Positions 40,001 to 46,193 of a stretch of DNA of 64,000 nt are shown here, one piece after another. Every line of letters begins with the position of its first letter. The first letter of the stretch is position 1. Location of the stretch: positions 1 to 64,000 of the forward strand of contig JBEEOW010000016.1 of NCBI GenBank assembly GCA_041191405.1, written 5' to 3'. The notes below the pieces were generated by a model, which worked only from the letters and a program-made list of their open reading frames with translations, was not told the origin of the DNA and searched no databases. This DNA is from JBEEOW01 sp041191405 (GTDB lineage Bacteria; Bacteroidota; Bacteroidia; Cytophagales; UBA9547). Position numbers and translations under genes: made by a program.

Positions 40001-43000
40001 CATTAATAGTTGTACTTACCGTTCCATCGGTATAAGTAATATTCCAATTTGGAGTTCCAGTTAATACAACATTTAAATTTGCGCTTTGTCCATTACAAAT
40101 GGTTGAATTTCCAGAAATGCTAGCTGTTGGTTTAGGATTAACAGTTACAGTTGCCGAACCGGAAAAAGTACCTGTACAATTTGCATCACTTACAGCAGTA
40201 ACTGTATAAGTTTTGGTTGATGTTGGAGATACAGCAAATACAAATGGACTAGCAGTTATTCCGGTAACTGTTGTACTTGTTGTTCCATCAAAATAAGTTA
40301 CAGACCATGGCTGAGCTCCTGTTAAGGCAACACTTAAATTGGTTGTTCCACCAATACAGTAAGTTGCCCCGCCCGAAATCACAGCAGTAGGTTTGGTATT
40401 AACAGTTACCACTGCCGAACCCGAAACTGTACCTGTACAATTTGCATCATTTACCGCAGTAACAGTATAAGTTTTGGTAGATGTTGGAGAAACAGAAATC
40501 ACATAAGGTGATGTAGTTATTCCTGAAACAGTTACTGGCGTAGTGCCATCTGTATAAGTAATCGTCCAGTTTGGAGTACCAGTTAATGCTACACTTATAT
40601 TTGTGCTAGCTCCAATACATATTGCAGTTGTACCTGAAATAGTTGCAGTAGGTCTGTTGTTTACAGTAATTACCGCAGAGCCAGAAACCGTTCCCGCACA
40701 ATTCACATCTGAAACAGCTGTCAATGAGTATGTTTTATTGGATGTTGGAGAAACGGGGATATTATATGGCGAAGTTGTAATACCTGTAATTGTAACAGGG
40801 GTTGTTCCATCAGTATAAGTAATTGACCAAGGTTGTAAACCAGTAAACACTACACTTAAATTGGTACTTGCACCATTACATAGTGGCGAAGTTCCAGATA
40901 TTGTTGCTGTTGGTTTGGCATTTACTGTAACCAAGGCAGTACCCGAAAAAGTACCCGTACAGTTTAAATCTGAAACTGCGGTTAAAGTATATGTTTTGGT
41001 AGATGTTGGTGAAACAGAAATCAAATATGGAGATGAAGTTATCCCTGAAATTGTCACTGGCGTTGTACCATCAGTATAAGTGATTGTCCAGTTAGGTGAA
41101 CCAGTTAATGCAACACTTAAATTAGTGCTGTTTCCTGTACACAAAACTGTACTTCCTGAAATAGTAGCTGTAGGTTTGGGATTAATTGTAACAGTTGCAG
41201 AACCAAATACCGAACCTGTACAATTGGCGTCACTCACTGCCGACAAAGTATAAGTTTTGTTTGCAGTTGGAGAAACAGAAATTGAATAAGGGCTAGATGT
41301 TATGCCTGTAATATTTGTAGTTGTTGTACCATCAGAATAAGAAATAGACCAAGGTTGAGAACCAGTTAAGGCTACACTTAAGTTTGTGCTATTTCCTAAA
41401 CAAACTGCCCCTCCACCCGAAATAGTAGCTGTTGGTCGAGGATTAACAGTAATCACCGCCGAACCTGAAACTGTACCTGTACAATTTACATCAGAAACTG
41501 TTGAAAGAGTGTAAGTTTTTGTAGAAGTTGGAGATACAGAAATTACATAAGGCGAAGCTGTTATGCCTGTAATATTTGTAGTGGTTGTACCATCAGAATA
41601 AGAAATAGCCCAAGGTTGCGTACCCGTTAAAGCTACACTTAAATTAGTGCTGTTACCTGAACAAATAGCAGTAGTACCCGAGAGGGTTGCGGTAGGTAAT
41701 GGTTTAACAACAATCCAAATTGTATCATCAACATTACATCTTGTAAAAATAATTCTATGCGTACCTGCCCCTGCAGTACTTGGGTTAAATATACCTGTTC
41801 CTGAATTAGTTATACCTGTTCCTGAATAAGCAGTTGAAAAATTAACAGCATCCTCAGCCGACACTCCACTACAAATAAAAGTTGTATTTAAATCAACAGC
41901 TGCATCGTTTACACAAAATGGGCCAACCTCCTGTATATCTGGTTCTTCAGCAGGTGGCAAGTACATAGTTGGTAAACCGAAAGTACACAATGTTCCAGTA
42001 ACATTTGTAACAGTAAATCCACTAGCTCCTAATCCTGTATTTAAATTCCCTGAAATTTTGGCAATAGTACTTGCTGTAGCTGCACCTGGCGACATATACA
42101 AATTTCCATCTGGTCCTATTTCAATAGTTGCATAAGTACCCCTTGAAACGCCAGCTACTTGGGTTCTTGTACCTAAAATTGTAGAGGCAACTCCAGATGA
42201 AATATCATAATAAAATAACTGTCCTGAAGCTGTTGTATAAAATACTCTTTTACCATCAGGTGAAAATAAAATATCAGCAGCATTTTCATTTGCTGCACCA
42301 CTTGATACATGAAGAGGATTTGAAATTACACCTGTAGACTTATTAAATGAATAAATACTAACTTCTTTATCACTATTTCCTCCAGTTGCATTTGGGTGCG
42401 CTTGGGCAAACTTTGTTCCATCATACGAAAATGCTAAACAACCTCTCTCTTCTCCTGATGAACTAATTGGTGGAGCAACAGCAGAAACAACTGGAGTAGT
42501 ATTTAAACCAGTACAAGTTAGCAAATAAGTATAAAAATTATTTGTACCACTCGCCGAACTCATACAAGTTATCCAAATATCAACGCCATTAGCATGCTTT
42601 GTTGCTGAAACTCCTTCTGTAGTTCTGTAAGAGCCTAATCTTGTTGGTGAAGTAACTATAGTTCCTGTTCTAGATACTTTAGCATAGTTAAAACCTAATG
42701 TAGTTCCTCCATTCGCATCGTCGGTAGTAAAAATGTAATAATTATTTGTATCTAATGGATGTCGAACAGTCATTACTCCCTGCATAGCACTACCTTTGGT
42801 ACTTGTAGAACCATTCTCGTTACCAGTTAACAACCCTGCGTATGGAATTGTGGTAGAAGCCCCAGTTCCTCTAAAAATCAACCTACCATTGGTATAAAAA
42901 AGTAAATTCCCTTTATCATCACTTACTGCTGATGTTCCTTCATAAGCTTGTACACCTGCCGAACCAGCAGATGGAGAGGTATAATTAATAGCTCCACCTT

Positions 43001-43193
43001 TACCAGCAACTGTAATTGCTCCAGTTGACATGTTTACAATTTGACCATCCCAAACATTTCCTGGAGCCATAAACCAATTCCTGTGTGATGGCCATTCATA
43101 AGGATAAATAGAAGTAGATGCACAGGTTTGTGCATTCGTTAAATTTGAAAAAAATAATATAGATATAACTATAGCTAGTAGTTTTTTTACCAT
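28071..43193 (-). CDS. Giant repeat adhesin, 5040 residues, T9SS type B (CHU_C) exported
   Basis: A cell-surface protein of SprB-like scale. The signal peptide is at 1-21. Residues ~25-420 look like a beta-propeller (repeated phrases such as SYDGTKFAQ, SPDGKRVFY, GPDGNLYMSP). Next come 19 tandem A repeats (~87 residues; about 498-2156), 19 B repeats (~75; about 2157-3574), one A repeat, 17 C repeats (~49; about 3663-4494), two divergent A-type repeats, a PKD/Ig-like stretch and the C-terminal domain (FTPNGDGQNDTWKI ... IEIFNRWG ... WDGTN, about 4945-5040). The last is the gliding-motility-associated/T9SS type B signal. Nearly every repeat has two conserved Cys, suggesting disulfide-stabilised Ig-like folds. 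No sprC, sprD or sprF partner is adjacent. A role in adhesion or gliding is inferred from architecture. Confidence 0.9.
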   Translation of the reverse strand: MVKKLLAIVISILFFSNLTNAQTCASTSIYPYEWPSHRNWFMAPGNVWDGQIVNMSTGAITVAGKGGAINYTSPSAGSAGVQAYEGTSAVSDDKGNLLFYTNGRLIFRGTGASTTIPYAGLLTGNENGSTSTKGSAMQGVMTVRHPLDTNNYYIFTTDDANGGTTLGFNYAKVSRTGTIVTSPTRLGSYRTTEGVSATKHANGVDIWITCMSSASGTNNFYTYLLTCTGLNTTPVVSAVAPPISSSGEERGCLAFSYDGTKFAQAHPNATGGNSDKEVSIYSFNKSTGVISNPLHVSSGAANENAADILFSPDGKRVFYTTASGQLFYYDISSGVASTILGTRTQVAGVSRGTYATIEIGPDGNLYMSPGAATASTIAKISGNLNTGLGASGFTVTNVTGTLCTFGLPTMYLPPAEEPDIQEVGPFCVNDAAVDLNTTFICSGVSAEDAVNFSTAYSGTGITNSGTGIFNPSTAGAGTHRIIFTRCNVDDTIWIVVKPLPTATLSGTTAICSGNSTNLSVALTGTQPWAISYSDGTTTTNITGITASPYVISVSPTSTKTYTLSTVSDVNCTGTVSGSAVITVNPRPTATISGGGAVCLGNSTNLSVALTGSQPWSISYSDGTTTTNITGITSSPYSISVSPTANKTYTLSAVSDANCTGSVFGSATVTINPKPTATISGSTVLCTGNSTNLSVALTGSPNWTITYTDGTTPVTISGITSSPYLISVSPTSTKTYTLTAVSDLNCTGTFSGTALVTVNAKPTATISGTSPLCNGASTNLSVVFTGLQPWSITYTDGTTPVTITGITTSPYNIPVSPTSNKTYSLTAVSDVNCAGTVSGSAVITVNNRPTATISGTTAICIGASTNISVALTGTPNWTITYTDGTTPVTVSGITTSPYVISVSPTSTKTYTVTAVNDANCTGTVSGSAVVTVNTKPTAVISGGATYCIGGTTNLSVALTGAQPWSVTYFDGTTSTTVTGITASPFVFAVSPTSTKTYTVTAVSDANCTGTFSGSATVTVNPKPTASISGNSTICNGQSANLNVVLTGTPNWNITYTDGTVSTTINGITASPYTIAVSPISTKTYTVTAVSDANCTGTSFTGSAIVTVNPKPTAVISGTTSICSGASTNLSVALTGTPNWTITYTDGTTPVTISGITSSPYLIPVTTTTNKTFTLTAVSDVNCVGTSFTGSAVVSIYPNPTATISGTTAICAGASTNLSVALTGNPNWTITYTDGTTPVTISGITSSPYIISVSPASTTSYTITAVADANCTGTFSGTAIVTINPKPTATLSGTNAICIGASSNLSVALTGTPNWTITYTDGTTPVTISGITSSPYLIPVSPTSTKTYSLLTVTDANCSGTFSGTATVTVNPKPTAIISGTTPICIGASTNLSVALTGNQPWTITYTDGTTPVTISGITASPYLISVSPTSTKTYTLTAVSDVNCVGTSFTGSATVTVNPKPTATITGTNAICIGASTNLSVALTGNQPWSITFTDGTTPVTISGITSSPYVIAVSPTSTTNYSLTAVSDVNCVGTFSGTATVTVNPKPTATISGTTPICIGGSTNLSVALTGTPNWTITYTDGTTPVTISGISASPYLISVSPTSTKTYSLTAVSDVNCVGTISGTATVTVNPKPTATISGTAPICLGASINLTVALTGNQPWSITYTDGTTPVTISGITSSPYSISVSPSATTTYSLTAVSDVNCVGTSFTGTATITVNPRPTATISGNNTICVGASTNLSIALTGTQPWSVTVFDGTTSNTINGITASPFVLAVSPTSTKTYTVSTVNDANCTGTFSGSALVTVNPLATATISGNATICNGQSSNLNVVLTGTPNWTITYNDGTVNTSITGITSSPYLIPVSPTSTKTYTLVSVSDANCTGGTVSGNATITVNPKPTATISGTTAICAGNSTNLSVALTGTPNWTITYTDGTTPVTISGITSSPYLISVSPTSTKTYTLTAVNDANCSGGTFSGSAVVTVNPNPTATISGTTAICEGSSTNLNVALTGNPNWTITYTDGTTPVTISGITTSPYLISVSPASSKTYAITAVSDANCTGTFSGSAVVTVNPKPTATISGTTAVCIGASTNLSVALTGSPNWTITYTDGTTPVTISGITTSPYLISVSPTSTKTYSITAVNDANCTGTFSGNAIVTVNPKPTVVANTTASSICIGGNVTLTGSGASTYTWDNGVTNNVAFAPTSTQTYTVTGTDANGCVNTATVTVTVNSLPTVVATGGAFCEGGAGVTISASGAVSYLWSPTTNLSASNIANPIANPATTTTYTVTGTDINGCKNTATATVTVNPKPNIVANASATSVCLGGSITLFGSGGVSYVWDNGVTDNVSFSPTTTKTYTVTGTDANGCTKSASVNVIVNSGLTAVATGGQYCLGDAGVTLTSSGAGLGGTYSWSPATNLSATNISNPLANPATTTTYVVTATDVNGCKDTASVTVVVNTKPTVAATGGAYCTGGAGVTLGASGANSYAWSPATNLSATNISNPLATPLNTTTYTVTGTDANGCTNTATATVTVNPKPIVTATGGAYCEAGAGVTLNAGGAVTYSWSPATDLSATNIANPLATPLTTTTYTVTGTDANGCTNTATATVTVNPKPVVVANASKSVICLGESTVLTGSGASTYTWDNGATNNVAIFPLTTTTYTVTGTDANGCINTATKTITVNALPTVNATGGEFCQAGAGVNLGASGAVSYVWSPVTNLSDATIANPLANPNTTTTYTVTGTDANGCKNTATATVTVNPKPNIVANSTDASVCTGSSITLSGSGGVSYNWDNGVVDNVSFVPTATTTYTVTGTDAKGCTNTASVTVKVNVVLAVNATGGAYCIGTSGVTLNTIGGGAGTTYSWSPTTNLSDPNIANPVANPPVNTTYTVTVTDINGCTNSATALVTVSNKPTVTATGGTYCFGDAGVTLGASGADTYVWSPATNLSATNISNPLANPATTTTYTVTGTDANGCTNTATATVNVNSLPTVTATGGEFCEAGAGVTLGASGADTYVWSPATNLSATNISNPLANPATTTTYTVTGTDANGCKNTATALVTVNPKPNVVANSSATSVCTGGSLTLTGSGATSYSWNNGVVDNVPFVPTSTATYTVTGTDLKGCTNTNSVTVTVNTDLVVTATGGAYCEGDAGVTLASTGAGVGGTYSWSPATNLSATNILNPLANPTTTTTYTVTATDVNGCKNTATATVTVNTKPTVTATGGAYCEGGTGVTLSASGATTYSWNPATNLSDATISNPLANPATTTTYTVTGTDGNGCKNTATATVTVNPKPTVTATGGEFCEGGTGTALQAGGAFTYSWSPNTNLSASNIANPIATPLTTTTYTVTGTDINGCQNTATATITVNPKPTVTANASATSVCIGENVTLNGGGAISYTWDNGVTNNVSFIPASTTTYSVTGTDAKGCFNTALVNVQVNPKPIVTATGGAYCIGSTGVTLGASGAVTYVWSPATDLSASNIANPIANPATTTTYTVTGTDANGCKNDATATVTVNTLPNVTANSSSAVICATQTVTLTGAGASSYTWDNGVFDNVAFTPTSTQTYTVTGTDGNGCKNTATTTVTVNDKPTSTLSGTTAVCNNISANMSVVLTGSQPWNLTYTDGTTDVTINNITTSPYLISVKPNTTTTYTIKALSDANCVGTAFNGSTVVTINNPSAETITRTACKSFVFNGITQTTSGLYKDTLVNKFGCDSILTLDLTINNPSAETITRTACVSYFFNGATITSSGLYNDTLVNKFGCDSILTLDLTINNPSTTTLTETACSSYLFNGVTETVSGVYVANLKNKFGCDSTVTLNLTINKPDVVLLNETACNSFVFNGNTYTSSGVYVANLKNKFNCDSTVTLNLNINKSDNINLTETACSSFLFNGTTYTSSGVYVANLKNKFTCDSTVTLNLTINNPSTTNLTEIACSSFDFNGTTYTSSGVYVANLKNKFNCDSTVTLNLTINNPSTTILTETACSSYVFNGNTYTTSGVYVANLKNKLNCDSTVTLNLTINNSNTTNLTETACSSYQFNGNTYTSSGVYVANLKNKFNCDSTVTLNLTINNPSTTTLTEVACASFDFNGTTYTSSGVYVANLKNKFNCDSTVTLNLTINNPSTTTLTETACTSYLFNGITYTNSGVYVANLKNKANCDSTVTLNLTINNPSTTTLNRTACSSFDFNGNTYTSSGVYVANLKNKFNCDSTVTLNLTINNPSTTTLTETACDSYLFNGTTYTNSGQYVANLKNKFNCDSTVTLNLTINKSSQTVLTETACKSFTFNGVTQTASGVYVANLKNKIGCDSTVTLNLTINNPSATVLNVTACDAYVFNGKTETSTGLYVANLKNKLGCDSTVTLNLIINKQNNVNVNVSACSSYLFNGTTYTTSGIYVANLKNKYTCDSTVTLNLTINNPSTTTLTETACSNFLFNGTNYTTSGVYVANLKNKFNCDSTVTLNLTINNPSTTTLTETACLKYVFNGITYNASGVYVANLKNKYGCDSTVTLNLTIRPLPTAQITGNSIICKGDSATISIVLTGSSPWSLKYEDGLTISTLSGISSSPYIFKVAPNSTRNYQLLTLSDANNCEALATSLVGRASITVNSLPFVSLQGNNTVCQGASSDLEFVFNQESAKPYTIKYASNGVVTQIAGITTNPYLLTVDPLTNTGYKIVQVNDRNCKGDYNSDSVLVEIAKYPNVVFNRPLDTICSNQEYALKFSSTVPGTAYGTSFDWTTKVVGPTITGYAKSGTGQPIIVKANNKSSQLSTIMYLVEPTYTYNNAVCVGKKDTAMVTIKPALNIEIGNDRIGVCPGTPLHFSATKFPNIKGYYEWYLDNELQGTNEDTINLIPENDATLTVKYIDGCGDNYGTTNITMLKKVKPELIVGDSCANFVITFEPKMDYSGISIWVWNYNLGAKQDTTWSKLSTSTYTFANAGLYDVHLQGVNGTCVLADTVFKVKVIDCDIHTVNTFTPNGDGQNDTWKILGLENYPNAKIEIFNRWGVKVRYMANGLLEWDGTNNHGELLEEGVYYYVIDLNRFKGHGIIKGYITLLRSINETK
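29710..32205 (-). repeat. Coding repeat family C (17 tandem copies, ~147 bp each)
   Basis: Consensus phrases are NPSTTTLTETACSSYLFNG and TYTSSGVYVANLKNKFNCDS. The two copies nearest family B instead read ITRTAC and LVNKFGCDSILTLDL. Two Cys per unit. Several neighbouring copies differ by only a few residues, indicating recent expansion. Confidence 0.9.
32470..36725 (-). repeat. Coding repeat family B (19 tandem copies, ~224 bp each)
   Basis: Units end TYTVTGTDANGCTNTATVTV. They come in a short form with WDNGVTNNVSF, a long form with WSPATNLSATNISNPLANP, and a long form with a glycine-rich insert (GAGLGGTYSWSP type). Their order is not random (see findings). Two Cys per unit (TSVCLGG or GAYCEGG, and ANGC). 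Confidence 0.9.
36725..41700 (-). repeat. Coding repeat family A (19 tandem copies, ~262 bp each)
   Basis: Consensus phrases are KPTATISGTTAICIGASTNL, SVALTGTPNWTITYTDGTTP and SPTSTKTYTLTAVSDANCTG. Copies alternate between TPNW and TQPW in the core strand. Two Cys per unit (ICIG and ANCTG). Three further diverged copies lie outside the block: one at about 32210-32470 between families B and C, and two between about 29200 and 29710. Confidence 0.9.
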
Positions 43194-43693
43194 GGGGGAA
43201 ATACTTTAATTATACGTGCGTGTACGTGTTCATCCAATTAAAATATATATTGTAACCATATATTTAAAAAATGTTTTATGTTTTTAAATATAAAATATGC
43301 AATAAAATCCCAAACAAAGCGTTTTGTAAAAATATCCAAACAATATTTAACATCAAAATACTACACTAAAAACAATATAAATACATTTTAAAATACAAAA
43401 ATAAACACTTGAGTTAAAAAAAATATCAATTAATGCCTTCCATACACGCCCCACAAGTACTTTTACTTAAAACCTAATCAAGTTTCTATAATTATTGTAG
43501 CACTTTGAACATATATCTTTTTTGTATCTTTAGGTAGTTTTAAATTGTGCCTGACTTTTATTGATTAACTGAAAACAAATTGTAGTCAAAGACTACAATT
43601 CATATTATATCCGTTGAGGTCTTCGGAACTCTAAGGATAGTAGGGGAAGACACCTGCCACTGTAGAGAAAAGCTTAGCTGTTGTAGGCAGTTT
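43194..43693. other. 500-base gap: AT-rich leader of the giant gene plus a structured repeat
   Basis: The part next to the giant gene (43194-43500) is very A/T-rich. It holds one -7-like box on the - strand (TATTTTTG, 43396-43403) with a TTG 23 bases upstream, which is a possible promoter about 200 bases from the start. A perfect 10-bp palindrome AATTGTAGTC-AAA-GACTACAATT lies at 43578-43600. GTCTTC (about 43618-43623) can pair with GAAGAC (about 43646-43651). CTGCC (43654-43658) pairs with GGCAG (43686-43690), followed by a T-run on the + strand. The 43575-43695 part looks like a folded repeat or small RNA. Confidence 0.45.
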
Positions 43694-44068
43694 TTATTTT
43701 TTAATTAGCTTTATTTCTTTTATTATATATGGGGCACATGTACCTTTATTAATCCTTTCTACTATAATTGAATATTTATTAGATGTGTCTTTTATTTCTT
43801 TTTCATAAAATTCTTTACCAATTCGAAAAATATATCTCATTTTATTTCCTTTATATTCGTGATTAGAATTGAGAGTAGATTTTAAATTTATGTAGTCTAT
43901 TGAATCTCTCTTGTAAAATTTATCAATTTTTACAGTATCAGTATATTTTTCATACTCACAACCTCCACAACCTAAACATTTATCTTTAGTTTTCTTCAAA
44001 TATATTGCTACTAAAAAAACGCTTAAGAATAATATTAAAACTATAATTATATTATTTTTTGCTATCAT
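43694..44068 (-). CDS. Small single-pass membrane protein, unknown
   Basis: A 124-residue protein with one N-terminal hydrophobic segment (IIIVLILFLSVFLVAIYL, about residues 7-24), then a Cys-rich patch KDKCLGCGGCEYEKYTD (CxxCxxC) and a basic, strongly charged remainder. The segment is probably a membrane anchor because no small-residue signal peptidase site is clear. The CxxCxxC patch just outside the membrane could bind metal or form disulfides. I do not recognise the family. It lies in a repeat-rich islet with another orphan (44352-44777), which also has closely spaced Cys (DGCQCLECKYY). Confidence 0.6.
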   Translation of the reverse strand: MIAKNNIIIVLILFLSVFLVAIYLKKTKDKCLGCGGCEYEKYTDTVKIDKFYKRDSIDYINLKSTLNSNHEYKGNKMRYIFRIGKEFYEKEIKDTSNKYSIIVERINKGTCAPYIIKEIKLIKK

Positions 44069-44163
44069 ATATAAAATTAATCACTAGTCCCTTAAAATGT
44101 TAAATATTTTCTGCTATTCTAGTTCTTCACTAACCACTTACCGTATTGCAAGATAGTGTGGCT

Positions 44164-44291
44164 ATTCGTGATTTGCAATCACGAATTCTTATAGTGGATT
44201 TGCAATCCACATAAATAGTTGTTAATAAAACCATTAACTTGCTATTAAGGATTAAAAATCCTTAGATACGGCATCGTGATTGCAAATCACG
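44164..44291. repeat. Cluster of four short palindromes (GATTTGCAATC type)
   Basis: Perfect hairpins lie at 44164-44186 (ATTCGTGATT-TGC-AATCACGAAT), 44194-44210 (GTGGATT-TGC-AATCCAC), 44247-44263 (AAGGATT-AAA-AATCCTT) and 44275-44291 (CGTGATT-GCA-AATCACG). The first and last share the same arms and could pair with each other. They fill most of the 283-base gap 44069-44351. Confidence 0.75.
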
Positions 44292-44351
44292 ACGAGCACG
44301 TTTTACTAGTTTTTTGTTCTAAATTATTAAGGGAAGATGTCGAAGAGCGGA

Positions 44352-44777
44352 TTATGTTTTATTGTTTAATAGATTAATGTCAAGTGAAACATGTAAATTG
44401 TCTACATTAATTTGTTTAAAATATGCGTCTATTTTGTAATTGTTTTCGATTTTGGAATATTTTATTTCACTTTTTTCCTCTGAATTTATATTTCCAAAAA
44501 TTTGATATGCTTGATCACAGTGCAATAATTTACCATTGTCATCACGAACACACCAAACTCCTGTCGGTTCAGATTCAAGATTTTTTTCTAAGTCAACACC
44601 CATTTTTTGAAGTAAAAGGAAGATTTCAAATGGTTGTTTTGTGAAAAAATCAACATAATATTTACATTCTAAACATTGACAACCATCTTTAGTTTTTTCC
44701 TGACTTAAATAAAATTTTTTAGTCATTTCAGTGTCAAAAATTAGAGTTTCATTTTCTATGTTAATTTCGTTTACCAT
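44352..44777 (-). CDS. Orphan hypothetical protein with CxCxxC motif
   Basis: A 141-residue soluble protein with KTKDGCQCLECKYYVDFF (about 29-46), a CxCxxC cluster suitable for zinc binding. KQPFEIFLLLQKMGVDLE and GVWCVRDDNGKLLHCDQAY follow, and it ends in a charged beta-rich tail. It has no signal peptide or membrane helix. I do not recognise the family; the overall look is of small accessory proteins found in cassette arrays or as immunity-type proteins, which is inference only. The ~140-bp repeat copy B begins 44 bases upstream of its start, paralleling the arrangement at 19040. Confidence 0.65.
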   Translation of the reverse strand: MVNEINIENETLIFDTEMTKKFYLSQEKTKDGCQCLECKYYVDFFTKQPFEIFLLLQKMGVDLEKNLESEPTGVWCVRDDNGKLLHCDQAYQIFGNINSEEKSEIKYSKIENNYKIDAYFKQINVDNLHVSLDINLLNNKT

Positions 44778-44820
44778 TTAAAATATGAAATAAGTGTCTA
44801 TTTAGTGTTATTTGACTTTG

Positions 44821-44960
44821 CACCCAACATTTGTACTTACGCATTGCGTCAATCTCCGATATAGTTTCAGTAGGCTTATTTCTTGAAATAGTTAAACTGA
44901 AAACTTGTAACATATTGATTAACTGGTTGCGTTTTTTGTGCTTACTTTTTTAGTTCAATT
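44821..44960 (-). repeat. ~140-bp repeat, copy B (inverted copy of 18895-19034)
   Basis: It reads on the - strand from AATTGAAC to ACAAATGTTGGG and matches copy A nearly end to end. It points towards the orphan gene 44352-44777, as copy A points towards 19040-19612. Copy A continues into TGTTGTGCGTAA while this copy reads TGTTGGGTGCAA, so similarity stops at the gene-proximal end. Confidence 0.8.
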
Positions 44961-44990
44961 AATCATTTGCCTGTAATACGAGTAATTAAA

Positions 44991-46166
44991 CTACCTATTC
45001 AACCTAATTTCAAAATCAGAAAGAATATTCATGTAGTACAAATAAGCATCATAAGGAGATTTGTATGGACTAAAATATGAATGAACAGCTCCATCGCCTG
45101 CATGCTTGGTCGACATGTAGTAAAAGTGATCTGAGGTTTGTAGTTTTGCCCAAGTGTGAAATAAATCTGGGTTGTTTTTTGCAACTACTTGTTGTTCAAA
45201 AGCATAGAGTTTTTCTAAACTTTCGTATTGCATGCTATTATTTCTCCAAGCTGAAAGGTCTCTTTCTAAATCAGCCCACGAAATAGAGTCATTTACAATA
45301 ACTTCGTCTTTTGCTTTGTAAGCTTTAACTGTTTCGGAAGGTGTTAAAAATTGTATATTTTGTGCTAAAAGTTCAGTAGGCAAAGCTTCAATAAACCCAA
45401 AAATTCCAGAATCAGCCCATTGGTGTTCGCCAAAAGTTTCAAAATCCATAAATAAATTAATGGTTTCGGCACCTTTTGAAAATTCTGTTTGTAACCAATT
45501 ACAGTATTTTGTGGCTGTTAATGGATATTCTGACCAGTTTTTATCTTGAAATCTAAAAGCTACATCATCAGTTAATTTGTAGTTTCTGAGTAAAAGTGGT
45601 AAACCTGAAGTTGCTTTATATACATGATTAGCACTTCTATCGCCAAGTACACGTTCGGTACCTTCTGATAAAATGGCTTTATAACCTAAATTTTTGATAT
45701 GAGTACCAAGGTAGTTATTATAAACTAATTCGGTGTTTCTGAATACAGTAGGTTTTACGCCTAAAGTAGCTTTTACAATGTCGGCGTGAAGTTTTACTTG
45801 ACGGTCAAATTCCTCAGATGAATAATGAAATGCAAGTGTATGGTAATAAGTTTCTGCTAAAATTTCAACACAACCAGTATCAACCAATGCTTTGAAAGAA
45901 TTTATAACATCTGGTCTGGCTTTTTGTAATTGTTCCAACAATACACCGCTCAATGAAAATGCAATTTTGAATGCACCTTTATGTTTTGCTATTAAATTCA
46001 GTAACAGATTATTAGCAGGAATATAGCATTTATCGGCTACTCTGTTTAAAATCTGTAAATTAACAGTGTCATTATCATAAGCATAGTCTCTACCGATATG
46101 AAAAAAAGAATATTCTTTTAATCTAAATGGTTGATGTACTTGGAAATACAAACATACTGACGCCAT
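44991..46166 (-). CDS. Glycoside hydrolase family 57 alpha-amylase-type enzyme
   Basis: GH57 enzymes hydrolyse or rearrange alpha-glucans such as glycogen and maltodextrins. The 391-residue protein begins SVCLYFQVHQPFRLKEYSFF, the family start with the HQP motif. Candidate catalytic residues are the Glu in VFRNTELVYNN (about 141-151) and the Asp in FMDFETFGEHQWAD (about 246-259). It has no signal peptide, so it is probably cytoplasmic. The glycosyltransferase gene lies 27 bases upstream on the same strand. The pair is a common Bacteroidota arrangement for glycogen or maltodextrin turnover. The C-terminal SDHFYYMSTKHAGDGAVHSY is also typical. Confidence 0.9.
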   Translation of the reverse strand: MASVCLYFQVHQPFRLKEYSFFHIGRDYAYDNDTVNLQILNRVADKCYIPANNLLLNLIAKHKGAFKIAFSLSGVLLEQLQKARPDVINSFKALVDTGCVEILAETYYHTLAFHYSSEEFDRQVKLHADIVKATLGVKPTVFRNTELVYNNYLGTHIKNLGYKAILSEGTERVLGDRSANHVYKATSGLPLLLRNYKLTDDVAFRFQDKNWSEYPLTATKYCNWLQTEFSKGAETINLFMDFETFGEHQWADSGIFGFIEALPTELLAQNIQFLTPSETVKAYKAKDEVIVNDSISWADLERDLSAWRNNSMQYESLEKLYAFEQQVVAKNNPDLFHTWAKLQTSDHFYYMSTKHAGDGAVHSYFSPYKSPYDAYLYYMNILSDFEIRLNR

Positions 46167-46193
46167 AAACGAATTGTATTAAGGTTGTAAAAA

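Noticed and set aside
31567..41829. Many open frames on the + strand opposite the giant gene
   Set aside because: They are shadows of the Thr/Val/Asn-rich coding repeats, repeat with the same period, and lack domains or upstream signals.
28071..43193. Regularly spaced repeats that could suggest a CRISPR array
   Set aside because: The repeats are in one continuous - strand frame with ~49-, ~75- and ~87-residue periods and protein-level conservation; units are diverged and far longer than CRISPR repeats.
43694..44777. Toxin-antitoxin pair formed by the two small orphans
   Set aside because: They are 283 bases apart with palindromes between them and show no toxin or antitoxin motif; the idea rests only on size.
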